Positions 1 to 12,200 of a DNA stretch of 64,000 nucleotides are shown piece after piece (the first letter of the stretch is position 1; each line of letters starts with the position of its first letter). The position numbers were made by a program, and so were the translations under genes. Source of the DNA: Craterostigma plantagineum (lineage: Eukaryota > Streptophyta > Magnoliopsida > Lamiales > Linderniaceae); contig JAPQWV010000414.1 in NCBI GenBank assembly GCA_027422505.1, positions 372,001-436,000 of the forward strand, written 5' to 3'. The notes under the pieces are model-generated. The model made no database searches. It saw only the letters and a program-made list of their open reading frames with translations, and had not been told where the DNA came from.

Positions 1-2813
1 TGTTTCATCCAAAGAACTTGTTGACAACAATTTCCTAAGGCCATATATTCAGCTTCGGTTGTGGAGAGGGCGACAGCATTTTGCTTTCTACTAGACCAAG
101 TTACTAGGGAATTTCCAAGTAATTGGCAAGTTCCACTAGTACTTTTCCTATCTTCCCTACAGCCGGCATAGTCGGCATCGGAATATCCCATTAATGGGAA
201 TTCATCCGAATGAGAGTACCACAAACCATAATTAACAGTACCCTTGACATATCTAAGTATACGCTTGACTGCTGTCAAGTGAGATTCCCTAGGGTCAGAC
301 TGATATCTCGAACACATACCAACAGCAAACATGATATCAGGACGACTAGCAGTTAAGTAAAGAAGGCTACCGATCATACCTCGATATTCCGTTTGATCAA
401 CTGGTGTACCTGATTCATCACTGTCTATTTTGGTGGTCTGATGCATGGGAGTGGAAATTGCTTTGGAATCGTTCATCCCGAATTTGATCAGTAATTCCTT
501 GCTGTACTTAGTCTGGGATACAAAGGTTCCACCGTCAAGTTGCTTTATTTGCAACCCAAGGAAGTAGTTTAGCTCGCCCATTAAGCTCATCTCAAATTCC
601 TTCTGCATAGACTTAGAGAATTTCTCGCAAAGAAGGATATCAGTACTACCAAATATGATATCATCAACATATATTTGTACCAGTATCATGTGATCTCCTT
701 CATACTTAATAAACAGTGTGTTATCAATAGTTCCAGTCGAGAATCCTATGTCAATCAAGAACTTGCTTAGCCTTTCATACCATGCTCTAGGAGCCTGCTT
801 TAAACCATATAATGCTTTATTTAATTTAAAAACGTGATTTGGAAAATCTTCCCTAGCAAAGCCCGGTGGTTGCTCTACATAGACCTCCTCATTTATAAAG
901 CCATTTAAAAATGCACTTTTTACGTCCATTTGAAAAAGTTTAAAACGTTTAAAACATGCATATGCAAGTAAGACACGTATGGACTCTAATCTAGCTACTG
1001 GAGCAAAGGTTTCATCGAAATCAATACCTTCCTCCTGGGAATAACCTTTTGCAACTAACCTCGCTTTGTTCCTTGTGACATTACCATGTTCATCGAGTTT
1101 GTTGCGAAAAACCCATTTGGTTCCTATGATGGACTTTTCGTCTGGTCTCTCCACGAGTGTCCACACTTGGCTCTTTTCGAACTGAGCCAACTCATCTTCC
1201 ATTGCAGAGATCCAGGATATATCATCCAAGGCTTCATGGACTGTTTTTGGTTCCTTCATTGAAAGTAGTACATCATGAGATTCCTCTGTATCCTGATTTC
1301 GTACAGTTGCTCGAGTTTTGATTCCAGATCTGATATTTCCTATCACTTGATCTGTTGGATGACTGGAAGCATGTTTCCATTTTCTAGGTTGTAGCTCATT
1401 TGCTTCCGGTTCCAGTGTCTCTACATTTTCGTCTTCTGGAATATCATCCTTACCGTCTTCAGTATCCTGTAATTCTGCACAGGGAAAATCTATACCTTCC
1501 TCATCAGTAGCATCTGCGTTAGGCATTTCATCAAAGGTAACATGTATGGACTCCTGAACAGTCAATTTCCTTTTATTATAAACCCGATATGCCTTAGAGT
1601 GAAGACTGTAACCAAGGAATATCCCTTTATCAACCTTAGAGTCAAATTTTCCTCTCTTATCTCTATCGTTCAAGATAAAACATTTGCATCCAAACACTCG
1701 AAAGTAACTTATATTCGGAGTTCTACCATGCCAGATTTCATAAGAAGTCTTCTTTAATATCGGCCTAAGGAAAACACGGTTAGACACATAACAAGCTGTA
1801 CTAACAGCTTCCGCCCAAAACTGTTTAGGAATATCATACTCATGTAACATAGATCTAGCCATTTCCTGTAATACCCTATTTTTACGTTCAACTACGCCAT
1901 TCTGTTGAGGGGTTATGGGGGCAGAGAAGTTATGACTATATCCGTACTGATCACAGAATGATGCAAATGACTTACTATCAAATTCTAGTCCGTTATCACT
2001 GCGTATCCTACATAAGTTTGTTTCTTTTTCATTTTCAAGTCTCTTAACTAGCGATGCAAAATTATCTAGTGCCTCATTCTTATGTGCAAGAAATATCACC
2101 CAAGTATACCTGGAATAATCATCAACGATAACAAAAGCATATCTTTTACCTCGCAGAGACATCGTTTGGACAGGACCAAAAAGGTCGAGATGCAGTAATT
2201 CCAGAGGTCTGGATGTGGATATCAAATTCTTTGCCTTGAACGATGTCTTGGTCTGCTTCCCCATTTGGCATTCCTTGCATGTTTTGTCTTTGACAAACTT
2301 TATGTCAGGAACACCTCGCACCAGTGCATTGCTTGTGATGTGAGACAGTAATTCCATGTTGGCATGTCCTAAGCGTCTATGCCATAACCAGGTGTTATCC
2401 TGTGTAACTGCTAAGCACTTGACGTTCTGATCAGTGATATCATCAAGAGTTATGCAATAAATATTCCTATCCCTAGATGCACTAAACAGTACCTTATCAT
2501 TGGTTTTAACAATACACTTATCATTTTCAAAGGTTACCGTATGACCCTTATCACATAATTGACTAATGCTAATGAGATTGTGTTCTAGGTTCTTAACTAA
2601 CCATACGTCATCTATAGTAGTATGTAAAGTGTTACCAACAGTTCCAACCCCAATGATCTTAGCTTTAGTGTTGTCGGCGTAGGAGACATACCCTCCATCA
2701 TAGGCTTTCACCGACACAAACTTACTGATATCACCTGTCATATGGTGGGAACACCCACTGTCGAGGTACCACTTGTTCTTTTTGCTGGATTTTCTTCTTT
2801 GTACCTGCATGAA
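1..2813 (-). CDS. pol: Pol polyprotein (protease, integrase, RT, RNase H), partial at window edge
   Basis: Reading minus-strand triplets in the frame of the protease motif [10 protein letters not shown] (about 2765-2735), I found no stop codon from 2813 to base 1, about 937 codons. Domains in order are the aspartic protease (DSG); GAG-pre-integrase with HRRLGHAN (about 2370); an integrase core with DYSRYTW and [13 protein letters not shown]; an IFLGYS motif; the reverse transcriptase ([32 protein letters not shown] near 660); and RNase H ([10 protein letters not shown] near 60), cut by the window edge. There is no ATG at the 5' end. The frame overlaps gag by about 75 nt in the -1 register around an A-rich run (2779-2783), so expression would need frameshifting, or the shift is a single-base indel. 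Confidence 0.85.
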
Positions 2814-4582
2814 TCATTTCTTTTCTGAGGTGCCCAACTTCGATTGGGTCCTAAAGGGTTAGTGGTAAAATGACTCTTGTTAACACATGATATATCATCT
2901 GTCACAGACTGTGATCTCATAAATGCAGGCGCGCCAGTGTTAGAACCTTGATTCTTAGGAATCTGCTTTGGTCTCCAGATATATCTAGTTTTATCAGCTT
3001 TCTTCAAGAAACAGTGGTTAGCATAATGACCGTGACGGCCGCATGAAAAACATTTAGGCTTTCTAATATCTAGTGAAGGTGCAGCATGCTTAGGTGTTGT
3101 GGAATATCCTATCCCTGTATTTCCAACATGTCTAGGAAGATCAAGTATCATGTTGAGATTATGTTGTCCTACAAAAAGTCTAACATTTTTATTTTCTTCT
3201 AAGAAATCCTTAAGGACGGACGTGTCTCTAGACCTATTTTCTTGCTTCCTAAGCTTTTCGCAACTACATAAGACTTTTTCTTCCTTAAGAGTTTCTAGCT
3301 CGGCTTTCAGATGCTCATTTTCTAACTCTGTTTGATGCTTTTCTCTAGCTACATCATCTCGTTGTCTAATCAGACTCTTTACTTGTGAGTTGAGCGACTT
3401 AATTCTTCTTTCTGCGTTTTGAATAATTTCAAACATCTCTTCCTTTTCATCTACTTCAGGAACTGAGGAAGCGTTATCATGAGATTCATCTTGCCTAGCA
3501 TATAATTCATTTAGAAGGTAAATTTTCTTAATAGTAGATGAATCTGATACCTGATCATCGTCATTGGCCATGTAGGCGAGATCTTCCTCCTCTTCACTTT
3601 CGGCCTCTTCCCAGTTAGTGACCATTGCTTTCTGCTTCTTTACCTTTTTGTCACCATTTTCCATAGGGCAGTTTGAGGCGAAGTGGCCTGGCTTGTTGCA
3701 TTTGAAACATTTCTGCACGTTGTTCCCGGATGATGATATTCCCTTGTTCCGCGGCTGGAACTTGGAGTTTCCCTTGAACTTTCTTTTCATCCGAAACTTT
3801 TCAAACCTCCTGGTCAGCATGGCGATCTGCTCCATTAGGTCCTCCTCAGTTTCTTCTTCACCTTCAGAATCACTATCTTGTTCGGTGTTAAATGCGATGT
3901 TTGGTTGACTTCGGACCGTTGGCTTCTCTTTGATGGAGATCTGAGTCATCTCGTAGGTGGTAAGAGATCCAATCAATTCTGACACGGAAAGTTGGTCCAA
4001 GTCCTTTGCTTCGTAGATGGCAGTTACTTTGGGATTCCACTCTCTTGGAAGAGATCTCAGTATTTTCCGTACTTTCTCACCGTCCGGTATTTTCTTTCCC
4101 AACGAGAACATTTGATTGATGATGTTCATGAATCTCGCGTACATATGGCTTATGGTCTCCTTGTCCTCCATTTTGAACAGCTCGTATTGGTGAGTTAAGA
4201 GGGCTATTCTTTCTTGTACGACTCGAGTGGTTCCCTCATGTGTGACTTGAAGCATCTCCCACATATCCTTGGCAGATTCGCATGAGCTCACACGATTGTA
4301 TTCTTCTTTTGTAAGCGCGCAGGCGATCATGTTCTTAGCTTTGGCATTCAAGGATATTCCTCGCTTGTCTGTTGCATCGTACTCGGCACCTTTCTTTGGA
4401 GTTCCATCCGCCTTCTTCGGATTGTAAGGTCCAGTGGTGATGATATCCCACAGGTCATAGTCAGTAGCAAGCAGGAATTCCTTCATACGATTTTTCCATA
4501 TAGCATAGTTTGTTCCATCGAAAAGTGGTGGCCTGGAATGAGATTGTCCTTCTGCAAAAACATCAAAACTCGAAGAAGCCAT
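2738..4582 (-). CDS. gag: Gag polyprotein of Sirevirus-like copia element (614 aa)
   Basis: This is the capsid/nucleocapsid protein that packages the retrotransposon RNA. The N-terminal ~230 residues match the copia Gag (DUF4219/UBN2) pattern, including [11 protein letters not shown] and a conserved Trp/Leu-rich helical region. An acidic stretch follows, then a CCHC zinc knuckle ([14 protein letters not shown], about residue 292). Next come an acidic region, a Lys/Glu-rich stretch predicted to be coiled coil (about 380-440), and a second CCHC knuckle ([14 protein letters not shown], about 512). The start at 4582 lies about 45 nt after the primer binding site. The frame ends 24 codons past the point where the pol reading frame has already opened, in the -1 register. 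The second knuckle and coiled coil are unusual for ordinary copia Gags and support the Sirevirus-like assignment. Confidence 0.85.
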   Translation of the reverse strand: MASSSFDVFAEGQSHSRPPLFDGTNYAIWKNRMKEFLLATDYDLWDIITTGPYNPKKADGTPKKGAEYDATDKRGISLNAKAKNMIACALTKEEYNRVSSCESAKDMWEMLQVTHEGTTRVVQERIALLTHQYELFKMEDKETISHMYARFMNIINQMFSLGKKIPDGEKVRKILRSLPREWNPKVTAIYEAKDLDQLSVSELIGSLTTYEMTQISIKEKPTVRSQPNIAFNTEQDSDSEGEEETEEDLMEQIAMLTRRFEKFRMKRKFKGNSKFQPRNKGISSSGNNVQKCFKCNKPGHFASNCPMENGDKKVKKQKAMVTNWEEAESEEEEDLAYMANDDDQVSDSSTIKKIYLLNELYARQDESHDNASSVPEVDEKEEMFEIIQNAERRIKSLNSQVKSLIRQRDDVAREKHQTELENEHLKAELETLKEEKVLCSCEKLRKQENRSRDTSVLKDFLEENKNVRLFVGQHNLNMILDLPRHVGNTGIGYSTTPKHAAPSLDIRKPKCFSCGRHGHYANHCFLKKADKTRYIWRPKQIPKNQGSNTGAPAFMRSQSVTDDISCVNKSHFTTNPLGPNRSWAPQKRNDSCRYKEENPAKRTSGTSTVGVPTI

Positions 4583-4627
4583 TAGATCTTTAACTCAGGC
4601 TTGTTAGGCCCGTCGTTTGAGTAACCC

Positions 4628-4639
4628 GCTCTGATACCA
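4628..4639 (-). other. Primer binding site (tRNA-iMet)
   Basis: The minus strand reads TGGTATCAGAGC, the complement of the 3' end of plant initiator tRNA-Met, between the 5' LTR and gag. Confidence 0.9.
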
Positions 4640-4641
4640 AA

Positions 4642-6359
4642 TGAAGATATAAAAGTGCCTAAGAGGGGGGGTGAATTAGGCTAATAAAATTTTATGCTTC
4701 TTTTTCAAAACCTTAGTGTGGTGACTTAGTTATACCTACTGATTTTTGTAACTAGTATGCCTGATATATCCTAGTAACGTCGGATGTGTGTCGGGTCTGT
4801 CTCACAGCGATAAAGAAATAACTGAAAAGTAAATGCGAGACAGGATTTTTATAGAGGTTATATCCCCAACTGGGGTTTACTCCTCTCCTTGGGATTTTCT
4901 TCCCAAGAGTTTAACCAATCACTATAATGCACCGTAGCTGGATACAAAACTGATTGGTCAGCCCAATACACAACCGAAACAAGTCGAACACTAGACACTA
5001 CTAGGTTACCACACGCCGAGTTTCGTTCCTCGGAATCTCCTTGATCCCGACAGACACAGCTCGCTACCGAAGGGCCCCCGGACTTGTCCTTCCCTTCACG
5101 TGTGCGTAAACGTCGACCTTGCCTCCTTGGTATTGCTCACGTCCGAAGACAACACGTCCGAAGACAGAATATATGGCAGGGGATGATGGAATATCAGATA
5201 AATCACTCGCTCAGTGATGGATAGGCAAGTTAACGCTCGGGTAGGCAGAAAGCTATCGCAAGTGAAAGGCTCAGGAATTATCTTAGTATCTCTCTGCTCA
5301 AAAATCTCTCGTACGCTTAGATTCGCAAATTCACTTTTCTGTTCTCTGTTTTCCGAAAATCTAAAGTGCAGCTCATATAAAACCTTTTCTAATAGCACTT
5401 CACATGGAAAGTCATATCAAACAATAATCACCAAATCAAGCATAGTTTCCATGTAGCTTTCGAGTCAATCATACCATATAAATCATGCTTCTAATAAATC
5501 GTCACAACGGTCATATAGCACATTAAAGCATGATTATTTTCCATATAAAACTCAATTTTCGTACTCAAGCAATTTCAACCATTTCGCATATATTTTCCAT
5601 ATCGAAATTTTCCATAAGTGATTTCCTGCTATCAGTTCCTAGTAACGAGTAACTTTAGATTTACTTTCCAAGTATGGCACATAAGATAGCAAGGCATAAG
5701 CACGTTTTCCATGTACAGCTCATAGCATTTAATCAATATATTTACCATGTTTAGCACGAGAAACAGATCAGAGCTTACATAAATCGATTTTTCACATCAT
5801 GGCACTACTTTCCTTAATTCAGAGATCTCACCCGTTATAGCACATACCATATAAGAGCATCTTATCCATAAGGTTAATCAAATCAAATCTTTCCTAAATA
5901 TAATAATCCAATCAGCACAAGGAAAGATATCAACTTAATATTTCGCATTTAATTCAGTGCAAGGCAAGCAAGGATCGTGCATATGATTTTCGTCCAGGAA
6001 TAAACTGGTATCAACGGATATATCACTTTCGTATATAAACAGCATATTTTCCATATATAGCTCAGTAGGATATCTCATGCATTATTTCCATATATAGCAC
6101 AGAACGATATATCCTATCTCATGGACTGTCTATAACACGCGATCACATAGTTCCATCAAATCATCACAAAGTCACACGCAATTCAGATATTCAACACTTT
6201 AACAATTTTTAGCTCATACACAATGCATGGACGAATATTATCATGAACTTAGACGTTTTATTTTTCCCAAATCGAATTGCTTATTTTATAGACCTAACGT
6301 CATTACAATTACATCGTTCATCAAAACTTTCTAACATGTATGGACCAAGAAGGTCAACA
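4642..6359 (-). repeat. 5' LTR of Sirevirus-like copia element
   Basis: The inner boundary lies 2 nt from the primer binding site. On the plus strand the LTR begins TGAAGATATAAAAGTGCC and ends GGTCAACA. Its length of about 1.7 kb is long, as in Sireviruses. The outer boundary is an inference from the terminal CA. The LTR contains many copies of a TTTCCATATATAGC-like motif between 5446 and 6100. Confidence 0.55.
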
Positions 6360-6989
6360 CCCTTGATTTAAAATACTACAAAGGAAAATGGGCTTCGTTA
6401 TTAAGAAGTTGGCCCAATTTGCAATCACATAATCTTACGTTTGTTTGTTGCAGTTACAAATAGGGTTACAAACGAATAGAATTTTTTTGGTTCAATTCGC
6501 GATCCGAATCGAAATTTTAAGATTCGAATTCGATACCGAAAAGAATATTTTTTTTATTTGATAGCTATCCGAATACGAATATGAAACCTCAGTATTCGAT
6601 TCGTGTATTAATCGAATTATTCGATTCGAATAATTTAATATATACTTATAAATTTTAATATATTGTAAATACTTGTAATTTTTAATAGGCCCATTAAGAA
6701 GAACATTAGAGCCCAAGTTAATATTATAGCCCAAAAATCAGAAATCGATAAAAACCTCACCCTCACGTAAGATAGCATCATAGCACTCAAAAGACCACAA
6801 AACCCCATCGCAGCTCTCTCTTGCCTTCGCCAATAGACCAGCCACCATCGAACGCACCCACCGACGCCACTAGTAATGGTTCACTCGCCAGCGTAGTCCG
6901 ATGGCGTCATAGTTATTTTCTGCGATAGTAAGGTATTTCTCCGGAAAACGCTCGTGATCGAGCGGATCGAGTTATAAAAATAAAACGAA

Positions 6990-8566
6990 TATTATGAACT
7001 ATTTTACGCTCAATAGGCTAGTGTACCTATCGTTATCTATAGTAGTACATAAGTGGTAAATATTCGAGTATTGAACCAAAGGAATTATCTACTTAGAAAA
7101 CCGTCGTTGAAATATCCTAATTTTTTATTTGATGCGAATATAAATAACGATAAACTAAACAAACTATAAACACAAAAATAACACTCTGATAATATAGCAA
7201 TAACGGGTTGGAAAGACTTTATAAAAGCAAAGTATTTGAGACTTCGAATCCCCCTAGCTTGACCGAAACAAATATCTATTATACATGAACATGACCATCA
7301 TTAGACCGTGGAGATTCCTATAACATACGTACGAGTCTATATAGCTGACGAAACTGCGCCTTACTATACAATAATTGTAAACATCTAATCAACGAATTAA
7401 GTAGCTGAGCCAGCTTCCCTAACTACTTAGCCGAAGATCGTATTAAAACACGATTAATCCCGCTATTAGATTTGACTCTAATCCGGCAGGGTGGCTCAAC
7501 CTATCTCTAGCGATGAATTTATTCCGCTCGTTTGCGAGTGGTATAATCATTAGCCCCTCTTTCGAGTGTAACTTACGATTGCCCAAAAATTATATTAATC
7601 ACAAAGACATAATCAAAATAATAATATAAATCATAATCGAGTCATAACAACAGCCAAAAACAAAAATACTTAAAAACATGCATACGATGTCGCTAGGGTT
7701 CATCTAGTCTCAAACACCAGGGATTTAGCTACTCATAGGATGAATTTACACAACGAAGAACGGATATAACACAGAGAAAACATCGTATCTTCCATGAAAT
7801 TCGACTTCGAAATAGTCCCTTTCTTCGTTGAGTGCTTTGATCGAACACGTGGTGTGCGTCTGAGGAAGGGGCAACCCTTTCAGCTGCTGCCGTGTGTGTG
7901 CTTTGTGAGGAGAAAGAGCAGCTGCGAGCTTGGTCTTGGAGGTGAGCGAGCAATCCCCTTGCTGTCCCTAAGCGTGAGCAGCCCCGAGAACGACGTGCAC
8001 AATTTCTCCTAAGTTGTATATGATCTTATCTAATGGCCATGAGGGTTTCAATCCTTTCCAAGGCTCTTTGCGAGTGGTTCTTCTTATCCGCCCCCCTTAC
8101 TCTCGTCGCTGCCCCCACCTTTTATGGAGGAACGTCTTCATCTCAAGCGTGTATGGTGTCTTCAAAAAGTCTACCTCTCAACTCTGAAAACACGGAACCG
8201 TAATTCTCTTTATGTCTGCTTGAGCCGCATAAGTAGGGAAAATTGTCCGAAGATTCTTAATCTCCAAATAGAAAAGTGATGCCACGATCAATTGTCGAAG
8301 TAGCTAACATATGTAAGGATCCCACCACTTGTTTGCAATAACTCTCTTCAATAATAGGTTTTAGATGGGCTGATGTTTGGGCTGAGATTTTAATGAACTG
8401 AGATTGAATTAGAAGGCCCAGTTTTAACAAGATGCATGCTTGATTTTTCAGCTGTCCGAAACATGGTTCCAATTTCAGCTCGAGTCACTCCAGTGTCTTC
8501 CTGAAATATTATAAAATCATAAACATGTGTAACTACTCGAGTAATATTGTAAAACACTCAAAATAC
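6990..8566. other. Unclassified AT-rich insertion inside the hAT-like element
   Basis: No coding frame with recognisable homology is present. The layout resembles non-coding LTR or LARD-type sequence, and it appears to resume after the nested copia element at 14311-14360, ending ATACGTTTATCA. I could not fix termini or a convincing TSD, so this is a placeholder for about 1.6 kb that I cannot classify. Confidence 0.3.
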
Positions 8567-9233
8567 TAATAAATCGCAATCGAAATCGAAGTTGTTTGTG
8601 TGTGTGCGATGTGTTCTTGTCAACAGCGATGTAACGTGGTTCGGATTGAATATCCTACGTCCACGGAAATACGAATTCACTTCTGTTCTTGATCGAGATT
8701 GCAACTCACACGCATACCCACTGTTCTACTAAATGTTACAGAGATGATTACGCGAAGAAGAAGGAGTAACAGTGTAAAATGCAGTTAAAACCAACTTATA
8801 TACAGTGACGGATGAAAACGCCAGCTAAGTGTCACGGCTGTGACTATATTTGCACGAAGCCGTGACACGCGACAGAATCAAGCATTCCAAGTACTGCCTA
8901 TCGTCACGGCCGTGACGAGATGTACACGTGGCCGTGACAACCGACAGAATCGAGCCTTATGCACCTTGGCTCATTGTCACGGCCGTGGCAAGATGTACAC
9001 GAAGCCGTGACCAATAGCAGAAACGACCCCTCGTGTCTCAGCTCGACGTCACGCCCGTGAACAGGTGCAAGTGAAGCCGTGACGCACGACCGTCACGCCC
9101 GTGAACAGGTGCAAGTGAAGCCGTGACGCACGACAGCAATCTACTTGAACTGAGCTGTTGATCAAAGACAAACTTAAAACTAACTTAGATATTAGAACGA
9201 CTATATTTCAACATTCACGACTATATTTCAACA
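8567..9233 (-). repeat. 3' LTR of young copia element (667 bp)
   Basis: This LTR pairs with 13683-14305. On the minus strand it runs TGTTGAAATATAG to ATTTATTA, so its termini are TG..TA rather than TG..CA. It contains about five diverged units with the core GTCACGGCCGTGAC. A 44-bp unit around 9050-9133 is present twice here and once in the other LTR. Confidence 0.93.
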
Positions 9234-12200
9234 CCCCCCCGCAAGATGGATGATAGAGATCTATAACAGACATCTTGACCAACAATTGTTGTAACACCGG
9301 TCCGGTGAGAGGCTTGGTAAAGACATCTGCTAATTGAGCCTCAGATGTGACAGGGAGCAGTTTAATGTCCCCTTTAGCAATGTGGTCCCTAATGAAATGA
9401 CAATCTATTTCGATATGCTTGGATCGTTCATGGAACTTAGGATTAGAGGCTAGCTTAAGCGTAGACTGGTTATCACAAAAAATAACAGGGGTGTGAGTAA
9501 GGTGAATACTTAGCTCAGTCAAGAGGCTTTTAATCCATAGAATTTCTGATACAAGAGCTCCCAAGGCTCGGTATTCAGCTTCTGTGGAGGATCTAGAGAC
9601 GGTGGCTTGCTTCTTAGCCTTCCAAGTAATGAGAGAACCACCTAGAAAAGTACAATACCCCGTAACGGACTTTCGAGTATCCTTACAAGCTGCCCAGTCC
9701 GCATCTGAGAAGCCCTTCAAGTCTAAATCACCAGCAGAGCTAAAAAGAAGACCTTGACCAGGTGCACTTTTGAGATATCTTAGTAGATGATGTGCTGCTA
9801 TCATATGAGGAGTTCTAGGTGCAGAAATGAATTGACTCAGTTTATGAAGGGCATAAGTGATATCTGGCCTTGTGAAAGAAAGGTACAACAGTCTACCCAC
9901 TAGCCTTCTATACTTAAAAGGATCAACTATTAGTTCACCTTCATTCTCAGTTAGGCTCTGTCCGGGGTTCATAGGCGTCGTAAGGCCTTTGGCTTCTAAA
10001 TAACCTGCATCATCAAGCAGCTGTAACACATATTGCCGTTGAGAAATATAAATACCTTTTTCACTTCGAGCAACTTCAATTCCTAGAAAATACTTCAGCT
10101 GCCCAAGGTCCTTGATCTTGAAGTTACTCCTTAAGAAGTCCTTAACAGCCATAATTTCCTGCATTGATGGCCCCCAAGGATAATATCATCTACGTAAACC
10201 AATAGAACTACTAAGTTGTTACCCGTTCCTTTAACAAAGAGCGTATGGTCAGACTGAGCTTGATTGAACCCGAAAGCTTTTATTGACTCGGAAAACTTCT
10301 TGTTCCATTGGCGAGAGGCCTGCTTTAAGCCATAGAGTGATTTTTGTAGCTTACACACCATTCTGCCTGAATTAGGTGCACGTTGGCTGTTATAAAAACC
10401 TTGCGGCAAGTCCATATACACTTCCTCATCCAAATCACCGTTAAGGAAAGCATTGTTGATGTCCAATTGCTCTAAATTCCAATGGAGTTTGGCAGCCAGG
10501 GATAGAAGGATCTTAATGGTACTGGGTTTAGCTACGGGAGCAAATGTCTCTATATAATCCACCCCTTCCCGTTGGTCATATCCTTTTGCTACCAAACGTG
10601 CCTTATATTTCTCTACCTCACCAAGTGAATTAAGTTTTACTTTGTATACCCACCTACAACCTATAGCTTTCTTCCCTTCAGGAAGTGGCATGACGGTCCA
10701 AGTATCATTCTGTTCTAAGGCTCTAAATTCCTCTTCCATAGCTTCCGTCCACTGTGCTGACTTAGAAGCTTGAGCAAAAGTCCTAGGTTCATGTGTTAAT
10801 GATATCTTGCAGACAAAGTTATGATAGTCATTTGAAAGATTTTTATAGGACAGAACCTTGGAAATAGGGTGCAAGACTTTCTTCTCTAGGAGCTTGTTGC
10901 AATGGTAGTCTCTTAAATAAGAGGGCTTCTTCAATTGCCTCCTAGGCCTCCCTGGATCAGGTTGGGCACTCAGTGAATTCTCTGTATTCAGTTCATTGCT
11001 GTCGGTGGGGTTCAAAGCTGGCAGAGCTGCAGCATCAGCCTCAGCTTCATGAGCACTCGGTTCATGAAGTGGAGGCTCATCAAAGCATGGTCTGGGAAGA
11101 ACATGCCTAGAAAAAGGATCATCCGACAAATTAGTCTGGTTTTGTTTCCTAAAGGGGAGCTCATCTTCCTTAAATAAGATATCTCTAGACACAAAGACTT
11201 CCCTAGTTTCTAGATCTAGGACCTTATACCCTTTCATGCCATGCGGATATCCTAAAAAACACACACTCCCTACCCCTCTGGTCGAATTTTCTTCTCCCAG
11301 CTGCTAGAGTAGAACAGTAACAGAGTGATCCAAACACTCTGAGCACGGTGTAGTCCACTGGTTTGTGGTACAGCAATTGGTAGGGGCTCTTGTTTCTTAA
11401 TAACACCGAGGGTGTCCTATTTATGAGGTAGGCTGCTGTGAGGACTGATTCGGTCCAATACTCTACTGGTAGGCCCGACTCAAACAGGAGGGATCTAGCC
11501 ACGTTTAACAGGTGCTGGTGCTTCCTCTCCACAACAGAGTTTTGTTGTGGAGTTTGCACACAAGACAAATGATGGATAATGCCATTTTTCCTAAACAGTT
11601 CAGCCAGGTTGAACTCCTTTGCATTGTCAGACCTAACTGTCTTGACTCGGCTTTTGAATTGAGTTTCAACTAAAGCTAGGAAAAAGGTAAGAACAGATTG
11701 TACCTCCGACTTATACTTTATCATGAAAATCCAAGTAAAGCGTGTATGATCATCTACAATTGTGATAAAATATTGATGCCCCTTATGTGAGGGTACATGG
11801 AAGGGCCCCCAAACGTCACAATGGATCAAGTCAAAAGCTGAACATGCTAGTTTGCGATCATGGGGAAAAGGGGTTCTTCTTTGTTTGGCAATGGGACAGA
11901 TTTTGCAAAAGTCATGCTTAATACTATGATCATGTCCTAGAGTAGACTTGAGTACATCTAGAACTTTAGTAGACGGATGTCCTAGCCTACTATGCCACAC
12001 ATTCAAAGGCACTTTATTCAAGCAAGCATAACTATCCTTATAAGTTGCTATACTACATGAATCTCTCTCGAGCATGTAAAGGCCTCCTACTTCACTACCC
12101 TTGCCAATCATCCGTTGGGCACGGTCCTGTATCATGAACTTATCAGCTTCAAAAATGAACCTGCAGTTATCAGACTTGGCCAAAGAGCTAACAGACACAA

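Larger units (their letters stand above)
1..6359 (-). mobile_element. Sirevirus-like Ty1/copia LTR retrotransposon, 3' end outside window
   Basis: The element reads leftward. In minus-strand order it shows a 5' LTR (6359 to 4642), a tRNA-iMet primer binding site (4639-4628), a long gag, and an open pol that runs off base 1. The inner LTR end carries a C-rich run, seen on the plus strand as a G run at 4664-4670, a feature common in Sirevirus LTRs. The large Gag with two zinc knuckles and a predicted coiled coil also fits Sireviruses. The outer LTR end at 6359 is the best TG..CA terminus I see. It cannot be checked by a target-site duplication because the other end is absent. I saw no inactivating change beyond the gag/pol register shift, so the element may be young. 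Confidence 0.8.

Noticed and set aside
7794..8472. Short open frames in the AT-rich insert
   Set aside because: Each is about 70 codons, without homology, overlapping on both strands, in transposon debris.
8820..9135. CRISPR-like spaced repeats in the copia LTR
   Set aside because: The repeats are diverged, spacers are not unique, and they lie in a plant LTR. It is a minisatellite.
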